Assembly: GCA_945869695.1 (NCBI GenBank)
Contig: CAMBPV010000008.1
Coordinates: 1 to 51,644, forward strand
Length of the DNA stretch: 51,644 nt
Reading direction: 5' to 3'
Source of the DNA: Prosthecobacter debontii
Lineage (GTDB): Bacteria; Verrucomicrobiota; Verrucomicrobiia; Verrucomicrobiales; Verrucomicrobiaceae
Position numbers and translations under genes: made by a program. The notes beneath the pieces were generated by a model. The model did no database searches and was not told where the DNA came from. It was given only the letters and a program-made list of their open reading frames with translations. This document shows, piece after piece, positions 17,102-26,406 of this stretch (position 1 is the first letter of the stretch; every line of letters starts with the position of its first letter).

Positions 17102-18691
17102 ATGTCATTGTCCCGCGAAAAACCCGATCTGTATGCTCGACTCCGCGACGTGCCCCACCAGCCCGGCGTCTACATCATGCGTGACCGGCTTCACCGCGTG
17201 ATCTACGTCGGAAAGGCCCGAGATTTGAGGAAGCGCCTGAGCAATTACTTCCTTCCTTCAAGGCTCAAAAGGGTGGACATGAAGACACGCGCTTTGATCG
17301 AGAGTGTTTGGGAGTTTGATCTCCAGATCCTGAAAAATGAGACGGAGGCTCTCCTTCTGGAAGGGAAATTGATCAAAGAATTCAGACCTCGGTACAACAT
17401 CAGTTTTAAGGACGACAAGCGTTTCCTGCTGGTCCGCGTCCACTTTGGAGATCCGGTGCCTCGGTTCTCCATGACTCGGCTCAAGAAGGATGACGGCTCC
17501 CGATACTTCGGCCCTTATGTTCACCCCGTGGCCGTGAGGACGACGATCAACTGGTTGAATCAAAAATTCGGACTGCGCGTTTGTCGCCCCCTGAGGCCCG
17601 GGGAGGCGGACTATAAACACTGCTCGAACGACATTATCAAAAATTGTTCCGCACCATGCATCGGCCGGATCAGTCCCGAGGAATACCATGAACGCATGGA
17701 ACAAGCCTGCGCCTTTTTGGATGGTAACTCGAAGGATCTCGTCACCGGCTTGGAAGAGGAGATGCAAAAAGCTGCTGCTCGATTTGATTTCGAGCGAGCT
17801 GCTGAACTTCGAGACATGGTCTCCAACCTCCGACAGACCGTCAAGCCGACCCGCACCTTCGAGCGCGGTGCTGTGGCAAGGGCAGTATCCACCATCGATC
17901 CCATGGCCGATCTCGAGGAACTCCAGGAAGAACTCGGGCTGGACCGCCCCCCGCTGGTGATGGAATGCTTCGACATCGCCAACCTAGGAATGGCACATTG
18001 CGTGGCCTCCATGGTTCGTTTTCGAAACGGAGTGCCTGACAATGCAAACTACCGGAGATATCGGATCAAGGTGGTCAGTGGCCAAAACGACTTCGCCAGC
18101 ATGGCTGAAGTCATTCGACGCAGGTTTTCCCGGATCCTTCTCGATGGTCGCAAGGCACTCGGGGAAGATGCGGCAGACGCATCTCAGGAGTCACCTTTGG
18201 AGGCGATGCGCCGACTTGAAGGAGCGAGTGGAATTCCGTCCACCTTTGTTCGATTGCCCGACCTGGTGATTGTTGACGGGGGAAAGGGACAACTTTCTTC
18301 AGCGCGCGCCGAGTTGCAACGACTCGGCTTACACGATCTCCCAATGATTGGTCTCGCCAAAGAAAATGAAGAGATTTACCGAATCGGTCATGACACTCCG
18401 CTCATTCTTTCTCACGATCGAGGAGCCCTGAAATTACTCCAGCGTATCCGTGATGAGGCCCACCGATGGGCCAACGGCTACCACCAACTCCTCCTCCGAC
18501 GTCGTGTCGCCGAGAGCATTTTGGACGACTGTCCCGGAGTAAGCCGCACCCGAAAAGAAAGCCTTCTGAAGACCTTCGGCTCGGTAACCCGTCTGCGGAA
18601 AGCATCGCCAGAAGAAATCGCAGTCGTGCCCGGCATTGGTCGCGCCCTAGCCAGTCAGATCGCGGAGTACCTCCGCGATCACGGGGGCTGA
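17102..18691 (+). CDS. uvrC: Excinuclease ABC subunit UvrC
   Basis: Makes both incisions in nucleotide excision repair. 529 residues from ATG 17102, shorter than the E. coli protein (about 610); a GTG at 17072 could add 10 residues. Domains in order: GIY-YIG nuclease (GVYIMRDRLHRVIYVGKARD), a cysteine-containing segment (CSNDIIKNCSAPCIGRIS), the UVR/UvrB-binding motif (FDFERAAELRDMVSNL), the RNase H-like nuclease with MECFDIANLG, IVDGGKGQL and RIRDEAHRWA, and C-terminal helix-hairpin-helix motifs (CPGVSRTRKESLLKTFGS and VPGIGRALASQIAEYL). All catalytic segments are present. It ends 2 bp from the convergent nucleoside transporter gene, and its final codons hold a strong hairpin. Confidence 0.96.
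   Translation: MSLSREKPDLYARLRDVPHQPGVYIMRDRLHRVIYVGKARDLRKRLSNYFLPSRLKRVDMKTRALIESVWEFDLQILKNETEALLLEGKLIKEFRPRYNISFKDDKRFLLVRVHFGDPVPRFSMTRLKKDDGSRYFGPYVHPVAVRTTINWLNQKFGLRVCRPLRPGEADYKHCSNDIIKNCSAPCIGRISPEEYHERMEQACAFLDGNSKDLVTGLEEEMQKAAARFDFERAAELRDMVSNLRQTVKPTRTFERGAVARAVSTIDPMADLEELQEELGLDRPPLVMECFDIANLGMAHCVASMVRFRNGVPDNANYRRYRIKVVSGQNDFASMAEVIRRRFSRILLDGRKALGEDAADASQESPLEAMRRLEGASGIPSTFVRLPDLVIVDGGKGQLSSARAELQRLGLHDLPMIGLAKENEEIYRIGHDTPLILSHDRGALKLLQRIRDEAHRWANGYHQLLLRRRVAESILDDCPGVSRTRKESLLKTFGSVTRLRKASPEEIAVVPGIGRALASQIAEYLRDHGG
18658..18680. terminator. Perfect hairpin inside the end of uvrC, near the transporter stop
   Basis: GATCGCGGAG (18658-18667), triloop TAC, CTCCGCGATC (18671-18680): ten perfect base pairs lying within the last uvrC codons. 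For the convergent transporter gene, whose stop lies at 18694-18696, the hairpin begins 13 bp downstream. No U-tract follows in either direction, so it may mark 3-prime ends or block exonucleases rather than be a classical terminator. Confidence 0.5.
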
Positions 18692-18693
18692 GT

Positions 18694-19938
18694 TCATCGG
18701 GTTAACAAACCGGCGATACAAGCAGTGGAGTAACAAGCCAGGAGCCCGCCGATCATCGCTTTGAAGCCCAACTGCGCCAGGTCCGCTCGTCGAGCCGGAG
18801 CCAGTGCTCCAATTCCGCCAATTTGGATTGCGATGCTCGAAAAATTGGCAAATCCACACAGGGCGTAAGTCGCGATCACCGCACTTCTTGGCTCAAGACT
18901 TGGCCCTACTTTCGCCAGTGTAAGGTAACCGATGAACTCATTCAAAACGATTCTCTCTCCTAAAATTTCACCAATGATCCGGCAGTCCTTCCAGGGAATT
19001 CCCATCAGCCATGCAAAGGGAGCATTGATCCATCCAAGCAAACTTTGAAGCGGTCTGGGGACATCCATTCCAGCGAGTTCAAGTGCGAGAGCAAATAGAT
19101 GATTTACCATGGCCACGAGGGCGACAAATGCAATGAGCATGGCCATCACATTCATGGCCAACTTCGCTCCTTCGCCCGCACCTTGGCAGACCGCATCCAA
19201 TCCATTGCAGGTCTCCCGTTCAATTACCGCATTGACACCTGCCTGAGTGTGATTGGCTTCCGTTTCCGGCAGTAGGATTTTCGCCATCACCATTGCTGCC
19301 GGAGCACTCATGACAGAGGCCGTCAAAAGGTGCCCTGCATCAATTCCAAAAGACACATAAGCAGCCAGGACACCCCCGGCGATCGTCGCCATGCCTCCGA
19401 CCATCAACGCCATGATTTCGCTCCGGGTCATCGAGAGAAGATAGGGTTTGATCACCAGAGGTGCCTCAGTCTGGCCCATGAAAATATTGGCCGCAGCGGC
19501 TAAGCTTTCGCTTCCACTGGTTCCCATCACTTTCTGCATCACCCCAGCAACCCCACGCACCACCCATTGAAGAATTCCGTAATGGTATAAGAGCGACGAA
19601 AGCGCGGAAACAAAAATGATCGTACCGGTGACCGTCACCAAAAATATGAATGCATTTCCCGGCCCAAGCTTTTCGACCAACAGCCCTTGATCTGCCAGCG
19701 GCCCAAAGACCATCGAGACACCCTCGTCCGCAAAACTTAAGAGTTCTCGAAAGGCTGCCTCGACGCGCTCAAAAAACCACTTTCCGGAATCAGTCCGCAG
19801 AATGAACCAACCCAAGAACCACTGCAGCGCGATACCCGTGCAAACAATCCTCACCGGAAAGCATTTTCGATTGAGAGAAAGCGCCCAAGCAAGACCCACA
19901 AACACACATAAGCCTAGGATTCCAACGTATGATTCCAT
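18694..19938 (-). CDS. Concentrative nucleoside transporter (CNT/NupC family)
   Basis: 414 residues from ATG 19938, a multi-pass inner-membrane symporter importing nucleosides with sodium or protons. Family signatures are visible: NIFMGQTEAPLVIKPYL, the conserved G-Q-T-E-A-P binding motif on helix hairpin 1, and later GERIVLNEFIGYLTL and YALCGFANFSSIAIQIGG, matching the second hairpin and following helix. The N-terminal Nucleos_tra2-type helices and the gate domain (TGTIIFVSALSSLLYHYGIL) are in order. Specificity (purine or pyrimidine) cannot be read by eye. It converges on uvrC with a 2-bp gap. Confidence 0.93.
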   Translation of the reverse strand: MESYVGILGLCVFVGLAWALSLNRKCFPVRIVCTGIALQWFLGWFILRTDSGKWFFERVEAAFRELLSFADEGVSMVFGPLADQGLLVEKLGPGNAFIFLVTVTGTIIFVSALSSLLYHYGILQWVVRGVAGVMQKVMGTSGSESLAAAANIFMGQTEAPLVIKPYLLSMTRSEIMALMVGGMATIAGGVLAAYVSFGIDAGHLLTASVMSAPAAMVMAKILLPETEANHTQAGVNAVIERETCNGLDAVCQGAGEGAKLAMNVMAMLIAFVALVAMVNHLFALALELAGMDVPRPLQSLLGWINAPFAWLMGIPWKDCRIIGEILGERIVLNEFIGYLTLAKVGPSLEPRSAVIATYALCGFANFSSIAIQIGGIGALAPARRADLAQLGFKAMIGGLLACYSTACIAGLLTR

Positions 19939-19993
19939 GCTCTTGCAGGCTACCAAGGCACCTCACAAGGCACAACAGAAAACGGCATTCGTG

Positions 19994-20332
19994 CTACAGA
20001 CCTTGAGATGAATTGAGCTTCTGGTGTTCCTGAAGACGACTCCAGTCTTCCGAGGTCATTTGCTCCGCTGCGACTCGATATCGATTGGTAATACCCCAAA
20101 CGAAGCACGAAACGTCTGCCACCAAAATAACCATGGCAACGATGATCCCGTATTTCTTTAAGCTCTCATCGATCATTTTGTTCTTATTGACCGAAAACTC
20201 ATCACTCTTCGAAAAGAGTGACTGAAACAACCTCCTCCAGCCACGCGGCTCCCTGGCAACGCTGAATGACCACACGAAAAGCGCGGTCAAGACAATGCAT
20301 GCAACTTGATACTTGAGCGGAAAGTCCAACAT
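19994..20332 (-). CDS. Small two-helix membrane protein of unknown function
   Basis: 112 residues from ATG 20332. Two hydrophobic helices, YQVACIVLTALFVWSFSV near the N-terminus and YGIIVAMVILVADVSCFVWG in the middle, flank a basic loop (REPRGWRRLFQSLFSKSD). The C-terminal 30 residues are polar. No family is recognised. It lies between pgi (60 bp upstream in its direction) and the nucleoside transporter, all reading leftward, so the three could share a transcript. Confidence 0.6.
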   Translation of the reverse strand: MLDFPLKYQVACIVLTALFVWSFSVAREPRGWRRLFQSLFSKSDEFSVNKNKMIDESLKKYGIIVAMVILVADVSCFVWGITNRYRVAAEQMTSEDWSRLQEHQKLNSSQGL

Positions 20333-20391
20333 CAACAAAATGAATTACGTCGACTAGTAACGCCCCTTCCCCCCCTGCGCAACCATCGCTT

Positions 20392-21963
20392 TCAAACACA
20401 AGAAAAACGGTCGTCAAATGGCGAATCAGCTACCAAACGCAGCGCGCGACCATTTCCAGCGAGATGATTTAGCAGGTGGAAGACATCCTCAGCATCAGCT
20501 CCCATCTGCGAAGCCAGTTCGGCAGCAGTCACCTCGGAGGCCGTAAGCGCTTTCTCAACCTGACTCATTTTGGCCAAAAACTCCCCAGCGGCTTTCTTTC
20601 CGGCCTCCACACCCGGTTGGTGGTAAGCATTCACATTAACGAGGGAGGCATAAAAGCCCACAGCTCGCTCGAAGAGTGCAATCAGCCCCCCCAGACGGAA
20701 GGCATCCAGCACCGTGATGCTCAGGGTGATGGACTCCCTTCCACCCTCGGCCAGCGCTTTCCGAGTGCCACGGAGGAAACCTTGAAGGTAATCGCCACTG
20801 GTAAAACCAGGGTCAACTTCAGCGGATTCCCCCGCACGCGCCATCTGCACCTCGATGAAAGTTGCGAAAAAATTGTTCACCCCGTCCCGCAGTTGCTGCA
20901 CGTACGCGTGCTGATCTGTCGATCCTTTGTTGCCATACACGGCGATTCCTTGATTCACCACCTTGCCGTTTAGGTCATGTTCTTTCCCGAGTGATTCCAT
21001 GACGAGTTGCTGGAGGTATTTGCTGAAGAGCACCAACCTATCTTTGTAGGGCAAAACCACCATGTCCTTCAAGCCGCGGCCACCTCCTGCGTGGTGCCAC
21101 ATGAGCGCCAGAAGCATCGCCGCATTCTTCTCGCTCGGGAGGGAGCGAGTCTTTTCGTCCATCGCCGCCGCACCAGCCAAAAAGCCCCGCACGTCCACGC
21201 CTTGGAGAGCTGCGGCGATGGTGCCCACGGTGCTCATCAGCGAAGTTCTCCCTCCCACCCAGTCCCACATCGGAAACCTTGCCAACCAGCCACCCGCAAT
21301 CGCATGCTTGTCCAACTCACTCCCGACACCGGTCACCGCCACAGCCGCTTTTGCAAAATCCACGCCCATCTTTTTGTAGGCCGCAGCAGTTTCGAGCATT
21401 CCATTTCTGGTTTCTTTCGTTCCGCCAGACTTTGAAATCACCAGCGTCACGGTCGTGGCCAACTCAGCACCGATTCTCTCGAAAAGTCGGTCCATTCCAT
21501 CTGGATCTGTATTATCCAAGAAGTCGATTTCCAATGGCGGCACCGCTGGAGCCAGCGCGTGAGCCACAAGTTGGGGACCCAGCGCCGAGCCACCAATGCC
21601 CACCACCAAAACGCGTGTGAATTTTCCTCCCCCCGGTGCCATGATTGCCCCGGAATGAACATCCGCCGCGAACTTCAGAGCATCATCCAGAGCTTGGTTG
21701 ATCTCGTTGCGGATCGTTGCATCAGGCGCAAGATCCGGATTCCGCAGCCAGTAATGGCCTACCATGCGCCCCTCGTCTGGGTTTGCGATTGAGCCGGCCT
21801 CAAGGCTCTTCATGTCGGCAAAGGCACGTTCCACCTTCGGAGTCATGACTGCGAACAAATCCGGCGAAAAGGCCATCCGTGAAACATCAATGGAGAATCC
21901 GAGGTCCTCATAGCGGACGAAGTATTGCTGGAAACGCGTCCAAAGGCTGTCTGTGGTGCTCAT
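20392..21963 (-). CDS. pgi: Glucose-6-phosphate isomerase
   Basis: Interconverts glucose 6-phosphate and fructose 6-phosphate in the cytoplasm. 523 residues. Phosphate-binding motifs [12 protein letters not shown] and [12 protein letters not shown] are followed by [29 protein letters not shown] and [17 protein letters not shown] occupy the positions of the catalytic Glu and His segments. A C-terminal helical extension ([20 protein letters not shown] onward) looks like a winged-helix-type tail. The spacing suits a glycolytic isomerase rather than a bifunctional phosphomannose enzyme. The start ATG is 8 bp after an AT-rich TATACT sequence. Confidence 0.95.
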   Translation of the reverse strand: MSTTDSLWTRFQQYFVRYEDLGFSIDVSRMAFSPDLFAVMTPKVERAFADMKSLEAGSIANPDEGRMVGHYWLRNPDLAPDATIRNEINQALDDALKFAADVHSGAIMAPGGGKFTRVLVVGIGGSALGPQLVAHALAPAVPPLEIDFLDNTDPDGMDRLFERIGAELATTVTLVISKSGGTKETRNGMLETAAAYKKMGVDFAKAAVAVTGVGSELDKHAIAGGWLARFPMWDWVGGRTSLMSTVGTIAAALQGVDVRGFLAGAAAMDEKTRSLPSEKNAAMLLALMWHHAGGGRGLKDMVVLPYKDRLVLFSKYLQQLVMESLGKEHDLNGKVVNQGIAVYGNKGSTDQHAYVQQLRDGVNNFFATFIEVQMARAGESAEVDPGFTSGDYLQGFLRGTRKALAEGGRESITLSITVLDAFRLGGLIALFERAVGFYASLVNVNAYHQPGVEAGKKAAGEFLAKMSQVEKALTASEVTAAELASQMGADAEDVFHLLNHLAGNGRALRLVADSPFDDRFSCV

Positions 21964-21997
21964 AAAATAGTATAAAATGCGGGATGACTTAATGCGC

Positions 21998-22029
21998 CGC
22001 GCAAACCCAGCCGCAACTGGTTTGGCGCG
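21998..22029 (-). other. GC-rich hairpin between the hydrolase pseudogene and pgi
   Basis: CGCGC (21998-22002) pairs with GCGCG (22025-22029); AAAC with GTTT; CAG with CTG, enclosing a CCGCAA loop, with one bulged base on each strand. About 12 pairs in total. It could be the leftover terminator of the broken hydrolase gene or part of the pgi leader. No U-tract is present. Confidence 0.35.
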
Positions 22030-22112
22030 AGATCATCAGGATTTAACCATCTGATCAATTCGTGCCTTTACCAAGAGCAGAAAAACGGCCAATGCCACGA
22101 CTTCCGGTTCCT

Positions 22113-23691
22113 TCAAAGCTTCAAAATACGCACGATCTCGGCCATCGCCTCTGGATGCCGGAACGCCCCATGCCCCGCCGGCACAATGAGTTCAGAATCT
22201 GCACTTTCAATATCGCTACTTGAGTAGGGGACAATACCGTCACTGCCATTCTCGACCGGCCCACGCTTTCCTCGATTTCCAATCATGCTGTGAACCCTCA
22301 CCGAGGGAGAAACCGGCAATCTAGCCAAAATGCGAAGGGTTGGCTTGGTGGGCGAGAGCGAACTAAATCTGTCTAGTTTACCCTACCCCAAAGCCGCGAA
22401 CTCCGGGGTAACCACGTTCGGATTCGAAGCCGGGATCCGCTCATAAAAGTTCTGGAAGGACCGGGGCGGCGTAGTCGAAAAACGCCCGATGCGCCCAATG
22501 AAATTGTCAGCGAATGAGCTACCGAGATGAGGAACGGCCACAAAAATCACCCGATGAACCGTCGGATCAGGCTTCCACTCGACCACATCTTCCAACTCCA
22601 CTCGCTCTTTCGGATTCAGCTTCAATCTCTCGTGGGGAACTGTAAAAGCTGCATTCCAGAAGGCACCTCCAGGTTCCACGATAAAAGTCTTGCCGACCCT
22701 GCCCCCATACTATGCGTGAGGAGAGTCGTTTTTCGCGATGCCGGATGCTTGCCCTCGGAATCCAAAAGCATCCGCAGTTCTTTTAATTGATTGCGAAGAA
22801 AACGCGCTGAGTAGAGCGCGGGAGCAGAGGTATTGTAAAGGCAGTGCCAGATCTGATTCCGGTTACGGATTGCATCGTCTGCCCACAGACCATTGCTCAT
22901 CTCATTCCAGGCTAGGGGTGTCGAAAGCAGACCATGATTCATGATCATCGGCTCTTTTTGAGGATCATAGGGCTCCATCAGATAGAGCTGCTTTTTTCGT
23001 TTGGCCATCCGGCTGAGCATGTCAGAAATCCCAGACTGATTGAGCTCACCCGTTCGAGAGAGCAGAGCGGCCCAGGGCACGGTGAAGTCCGCGGCGACCG
23101 GCTGACGCTGCCCTTGATGCACCACGATGCTGTTCACCATTGGACAGAATGACTCAACCTTTACTTCCTGAGTCCCGTTTTAATCAGACCAGCCGTCGCG
23201 AGAGCTGTCAGGGGGCGAGTTATGCCCTCCGGTGGAAAATACGCCCCGAGTGCCTGCTGATGCTAATTCTCACGCCGAGCAACAAGCGGAGCACCGATAC
23301 CCGCACGTCGAGGGCGCTTTAGTTTCGCGACCTCATAATCCACCGCAGGACTAACCTCGTCAGAATAGCTCAGGGGATAGGCGCCGACACCTCGGCTTTC
23401 TAACGTCACCTGAGGGCGAGGTCTACCGGCCTAACCCACACCCGGCGAGATCACCCCAGTCGGAGAACCCTGTTCTTTTTTCCACTCCTCAACAAACCGC
23501 GCCAAAGTACGGTCTCATTCAGAAGTCCCCTCAGCTCCGATGGCATGACTCAGCAAGTGGTGAAGACTACGAGAAGACGGCGAGTTAGCCCCCTGATCCA
23601 CCACCCGCCGAAACTCCACAGGTGCACCAGCGCGGGTAATCACGAGGATGAGCACTAAACCGGACAGGAGGAAACGGGCCGCGTTTTTCAT
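22113..23691 (-). pseudogene. Broken alpha/beta-hydrolase (lipase-like) gene with several lesions
   Basis: Homologous pieces in shifting frames cover 1.58 kb, about the length of the intact paralogue at 27629-29290. From ATG 23691 a signal peptide (MKNAARFLLSGLVLILVITR) runs for 58 codons to a TGA at 23515-23517. Coding-like sequence then resumes in another frame (TLARFVEEWKKEQGSPTGVI, then VTLESRGVGAYPLSYSDEVS), crossed by several TAG/TAA stops. The frame 23140-22622 holds the oxyanion and serine region (MIMNHGLLSTPLAWNEM and LLTHSMGAGS); 22679-22383 holds VIFVAVPHLGSSFADNFIG; after another shift the end reads SDGIVPYSSS and VPAGHGAF, the expected Asp and His positions. Multiple independent lesions argue for decay rather than one sequencing error. 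Confidence 0.85.
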
Positions 23692-23778
23692 GAATCAAAT
23701 CAGATATCAGAGAGGCCAAACCACTCTTTATTCCCATTTTGAACGAACGAGGCCGAACGCCAGATACCCGCCTCAGAA

Positions 23779-24873
23779 TCACTGATCTGAGCCAAAATAC
23801 TTTTTCCGCAGTTCTGAGCCCACCCCACGCTCGGTCAGGGTCAGGAGCGCCTGATCCAGTCGCTCACGGATCGGACTGTCCGGCTGCAGTGCAAAAGCAT
23901 ATTTCTGAGGCTCGAAAATAGGTCCAACCATCCTCAAATTCTTATCCTCCAGTTTTGCAGCTTCGTACTGAAGCACCGGAGCATCATAGACGACAGCATT
24001 TGCAGTCCCCGCTTTCAGAGCGCTGATACACTCGACCACCGTCGCAAATGAAGACACCTTAGCCCCCTTCGCCGCAAGCCAAGTTTCCGCCGTGCTTCCC
24101 TTCACTGTCGCGACGTTACGACCCGGAAGATCACCGGGACCATTGATATCGCCATTGAGGCTATTGATGGTCAATGTGGTGGTGAAAGACGCAGTAAGAA
24201 GGGAGACAAGCACAATGCTCAGGAGCATCCACACAATTGCGATGATCCGACCACCCACACCTACGGGTCCTTTGTTGTCGGCACCACCCACGAGAAGGGT
24301 GCTGATCGTCCACCAAAAGGACTCCCACATCCCTGATCGATAGTCAGCAGGCCATTGGTCCTCATTGACCTTGTGTTCATAGCGCCAAACCAAATAGGAG
24401 ATCAGCACCATTGTCCCCACGAGAAGCAGAAACATCCCAATCAATTCAAGGTTGAAAAGATTGGCAACGAGAGACCCAATATTATCAGCAAAACTGCCGC
24501 TCGATCCCGAAACGAGCACCTGAAGCCCAGAATCATAAAAAGGCTGTGAGAAATCGATCACCGCCTCGCGTTGCGCGGTCACGCTGAGCGCCCCTACGCC
24601 AATGTCTGCCGACTTATTCTTCACTGCATCGATAATCTCCTGCGCAGTCTTCACGACCTGCACTTCGTAGGTGATGTTCGTTTCGCGCGCCAGTTGATCC
24701 CAAAGCTCAGCTGCGTATCCCACTCTCCGACCATCCTTTTCAAATGAGAACGGCTCAAGATCGCGAGTGATTACTCTCACCTTTTCGGTTGGACCTGAAG
24801 GTGGGGTTTGCGCGTTCGCTTGCGTGAGAAGAAACGAAAATACAAAAAGCAATGAAAGGAGAAATTGACGCAT
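23779..24873 (-). CDS. Glutamate-receptor-like ligand-gated ion channel with atypical pore
   Basis: 364 residues from ATG 24873 (a TTG at 24915 would precede the signal peptide). Signal peptide to about 22. The two-lobed amino-acid-binding domain is split by a pore, as in GluR0: lobe 1 (about 30-122) includes ALSVTAQREAVIDFSQPFY with ligand Arg R102; membrane helix 1 is about 141-163; pore helix and filter about 186-200; last helix about 208-232; lobe 2 (about 245-360) includes VVYDAPVL with D297. Where potassium-selective relatives have TVGYGD, this reads LVGGAD (194-199), so potassium selectivity is doubtful. The last helix has SLLTASFTTTLT, close to the eukaryotic receptor SYTANLAAF region. 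The ligand is probably an amino acid. Confidence 0.88.
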   Translation of the reverse strand: MRQFLLSLLFVFSFLLTQANAQTPPSGPTEKVRVITRDLEPFSFEKDGRRVGYAAELWDQLARETNITYEVQVVKTAQEIIDAVKNKSADIGVGALSVTAQREAVIDFSQPFYDSGLQVLVSGSSGSFADNIGSLVANLFNLELIGMFLLLVGTMVLISYLVWRYEHKVNEDQWPADYRSGMWESFWWTISTLLVGGADNKGPVGVGGRIIAIVWMLLSIVLVSLLTASFTTTLTINSLNGDINGPGDLPGRNVATVKGSTAETWLAAKGAKVSSFATVVECISALKAGTANAVVYDAPVLQYEAAKLEDKNLRMVGPIFEPQKYAFALQPDSPIRERLDQALLTLTERGVGSELRKKYFGSDQ

Positions 24874-24987
24874 GACAGAGGTGGTCAATCTGAAAGCGAC
24901 TCGGGTCAATCGCAACCATCGAGATGTCGAAAACTCTTTCCCATCTGTCCAACCTGTTGTTTACCCCTCGATCAACTCGACTTCGTT

Positions 24988-26406
24988 ATGAACTCCTTTT
25001 CAAAAAACACTCTTCTCCTTCTGATGACGTCAGCCCTTTTTGCACTACTCCTTGGACGATGGAGTGAGCAGAAGTCCATCAGTATTGAGAGCTCCACAGA
25101 GTTAGCTTTGATTATCGCGAGGTCAAAATCTGACCCTTCTCTCGCCTCAGCAGCCATCGGCTTGTGCGTTCTCGATGCAGACGGCAAAGTGCTTTTCGAG
25201 GAAAACGCGAGATCTTCGTTTATCCCCGCATCGACCCTCAAAACACTCACAACGGCAACTGCACTCGAAGTCTTAGGACCTGATTTTCGATTTCATACCC
25301 GAGTCAAGGCAACCGCGCCCCTTGAGCAGGGTGTGATCAATGGCGACTTGATCATCTCTGGTGGAGGTGACCCCAAGTTGTCGCTGGAGAATCTCCGGAA
25401 ATGGGCAGCTCGTTTAAAAGAGCTGGGCATGAAACGCCTGACGGGCCGGATCATCGGAGACGGCAGTATGTTTAATGGGTCTTTGTTTGATGACTTTTGG
25501 AATTGGGGTGACATCGGAAATGGCTACGGCAGCCCCATCTCAGGTCTGAATTTGGAACACAACCGCTACGCCGCGACCTTCCGGCCGGGCCACTCGGTGG
25601 GTGATCCCACCGATTTTCTCGGATCATTCCCAGAATTGCCAGCGGTGAAATGGATCAACGAGACCACAACCGGGGAAAGAGATTCGGGCGATGGTGTGGT
25701 GGTTCATGGTGGTGAGCGGACACCCGTCATTCATCTCCGCGGCACCATTCCCATTGGCGCGGCGGATTTCACGGTCGTCGGTGCCGTGCCAGACCCCGAG
25801 TTCTTCGCCGCGCACCATTTCCGAATGATCCTGTTGGAAGAAGGGATTGAGGTGGCCGGAAGCGCAACCAGCACTTCAGAGCTAGAGAAGGGAGTCCCCG
25901 TGGCTCCAGTAACGCTCATCGATCATCCCTCCCCTGCTCTCACGGAGATCATCACCAGCATTCATTCAGAATCGGATAACCACGAGACCGAGTGCCTCTT
26001 CCGATATCTCGGACTCCACCAGAAAAAGACATCCGAGTCAGTGATTCGAGATCACTGGAAATCACGCGGCCTGGTTTTTGAGGGCCTGCGAATGGAGGAC
26101 GGCTGCGGTCTCGCCCGGGCTGACTTTATTCGACCACTCGACCTTGCCTTACTCCAATTCCGCGCTGCGACAGGACCCATGAGCTCAGTCTACGAGTCCA
26201 CACTGCTCACCCATTATCAGGGAAGGCTGAGGGCGAAAGGCGGGGCCATGTCTTCAGTGCACAGCTACACCGGCATCACCGTAAATGCGGCAGGTCAGCG
26301 CACTTACTTCGCTCTGATGGTGAATCACCATACAGACTCGAAGGCGGCCTACCACCTCCGAGATAGCGTCGTCCGGCATTTGCTCCAGGCTACTTCAACT
26401 CCTTGA
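24988..26406 (+). CDS. dacB: D-alanyl-D-alanine carboxypeptidase/endopeptidase, PBP4 type (peptidase S13)
   Basis: Periplasmic low-molecular-weight penicillin-binding protein that trims or cleaves peptide crosslinks. 472 residues from ATG 24988; upstream in-frame codons back to 24865 look non-coding. An N-terminal membrane anchor spans about 7-23. The active-site Ser-Lys is in PASTLKT (S82, K85). The S-x-N motif is SDN (329-331) in HSESDNHETE. The third motif, usually KTG, reads RAKGGAMSS (K417-G-G). PBP4-type insert sequences such as LIISGGGDPKLS and GRIIGDGSMF separate motifs 1 and 2. The Thr-to-Gly change in the KTG box is worth noting for activity or beta-lactam response. Confidence 0.92.
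   Translation: MNSFSKNTLLLLMTSALFALLLGRWSEQKSISIESSTELALIIARSKSDPSLASAAIGLCVLDADGKVLFEENARSSFIPASTLKTLTTATALEVLGPDFRFHTRVKATAPLEQGVINGDLIISGGGDPKLSLENLRKWAARLKELGMKRLTGRIIGDGSMFNGSLFDDFWNWGDIGNGYGSPISGLNLEHNRYAATFRPGHSVGDPTDFLGSFPELPAVKWINETTTGERDSGDGVVVHGGERTPVIHLRGTIPIGAADFTVVGAVPDPEFFAAHHFRMILLEEGIEVAGSATSTSELEKGVPVAPVTLIDHPSPALTEIITSIHSESDNHETECLFRYLGLHQKKTSESVIRDHWKSRGLVFEGLRMEDGCGLARADFIRPLDLALLQFRAATGPMSSVYESTLLTHYQGRLRAKGGAMSSVHSYTGITVNAAGQRTYFALMVNHHTDSKAAYHLRDSVVRHLLQATSTP

Noticed and set aside
23585-23782. Small leftward protein upstream of the hydrolase pseudogene
   Set aside because: Different frame from the signal peptide starting at 23691 and no recognisable features; judged a shadow of the pseudogene.
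23779-24873. Simple periplasmic amino-acid-binding protein for the ABC transporter at 1.9-3.4 kb
   Set aside because: Three membrane segments and a pore-like stretch split the binding domain, which fits a channel; the genes are also 20 kb apart.
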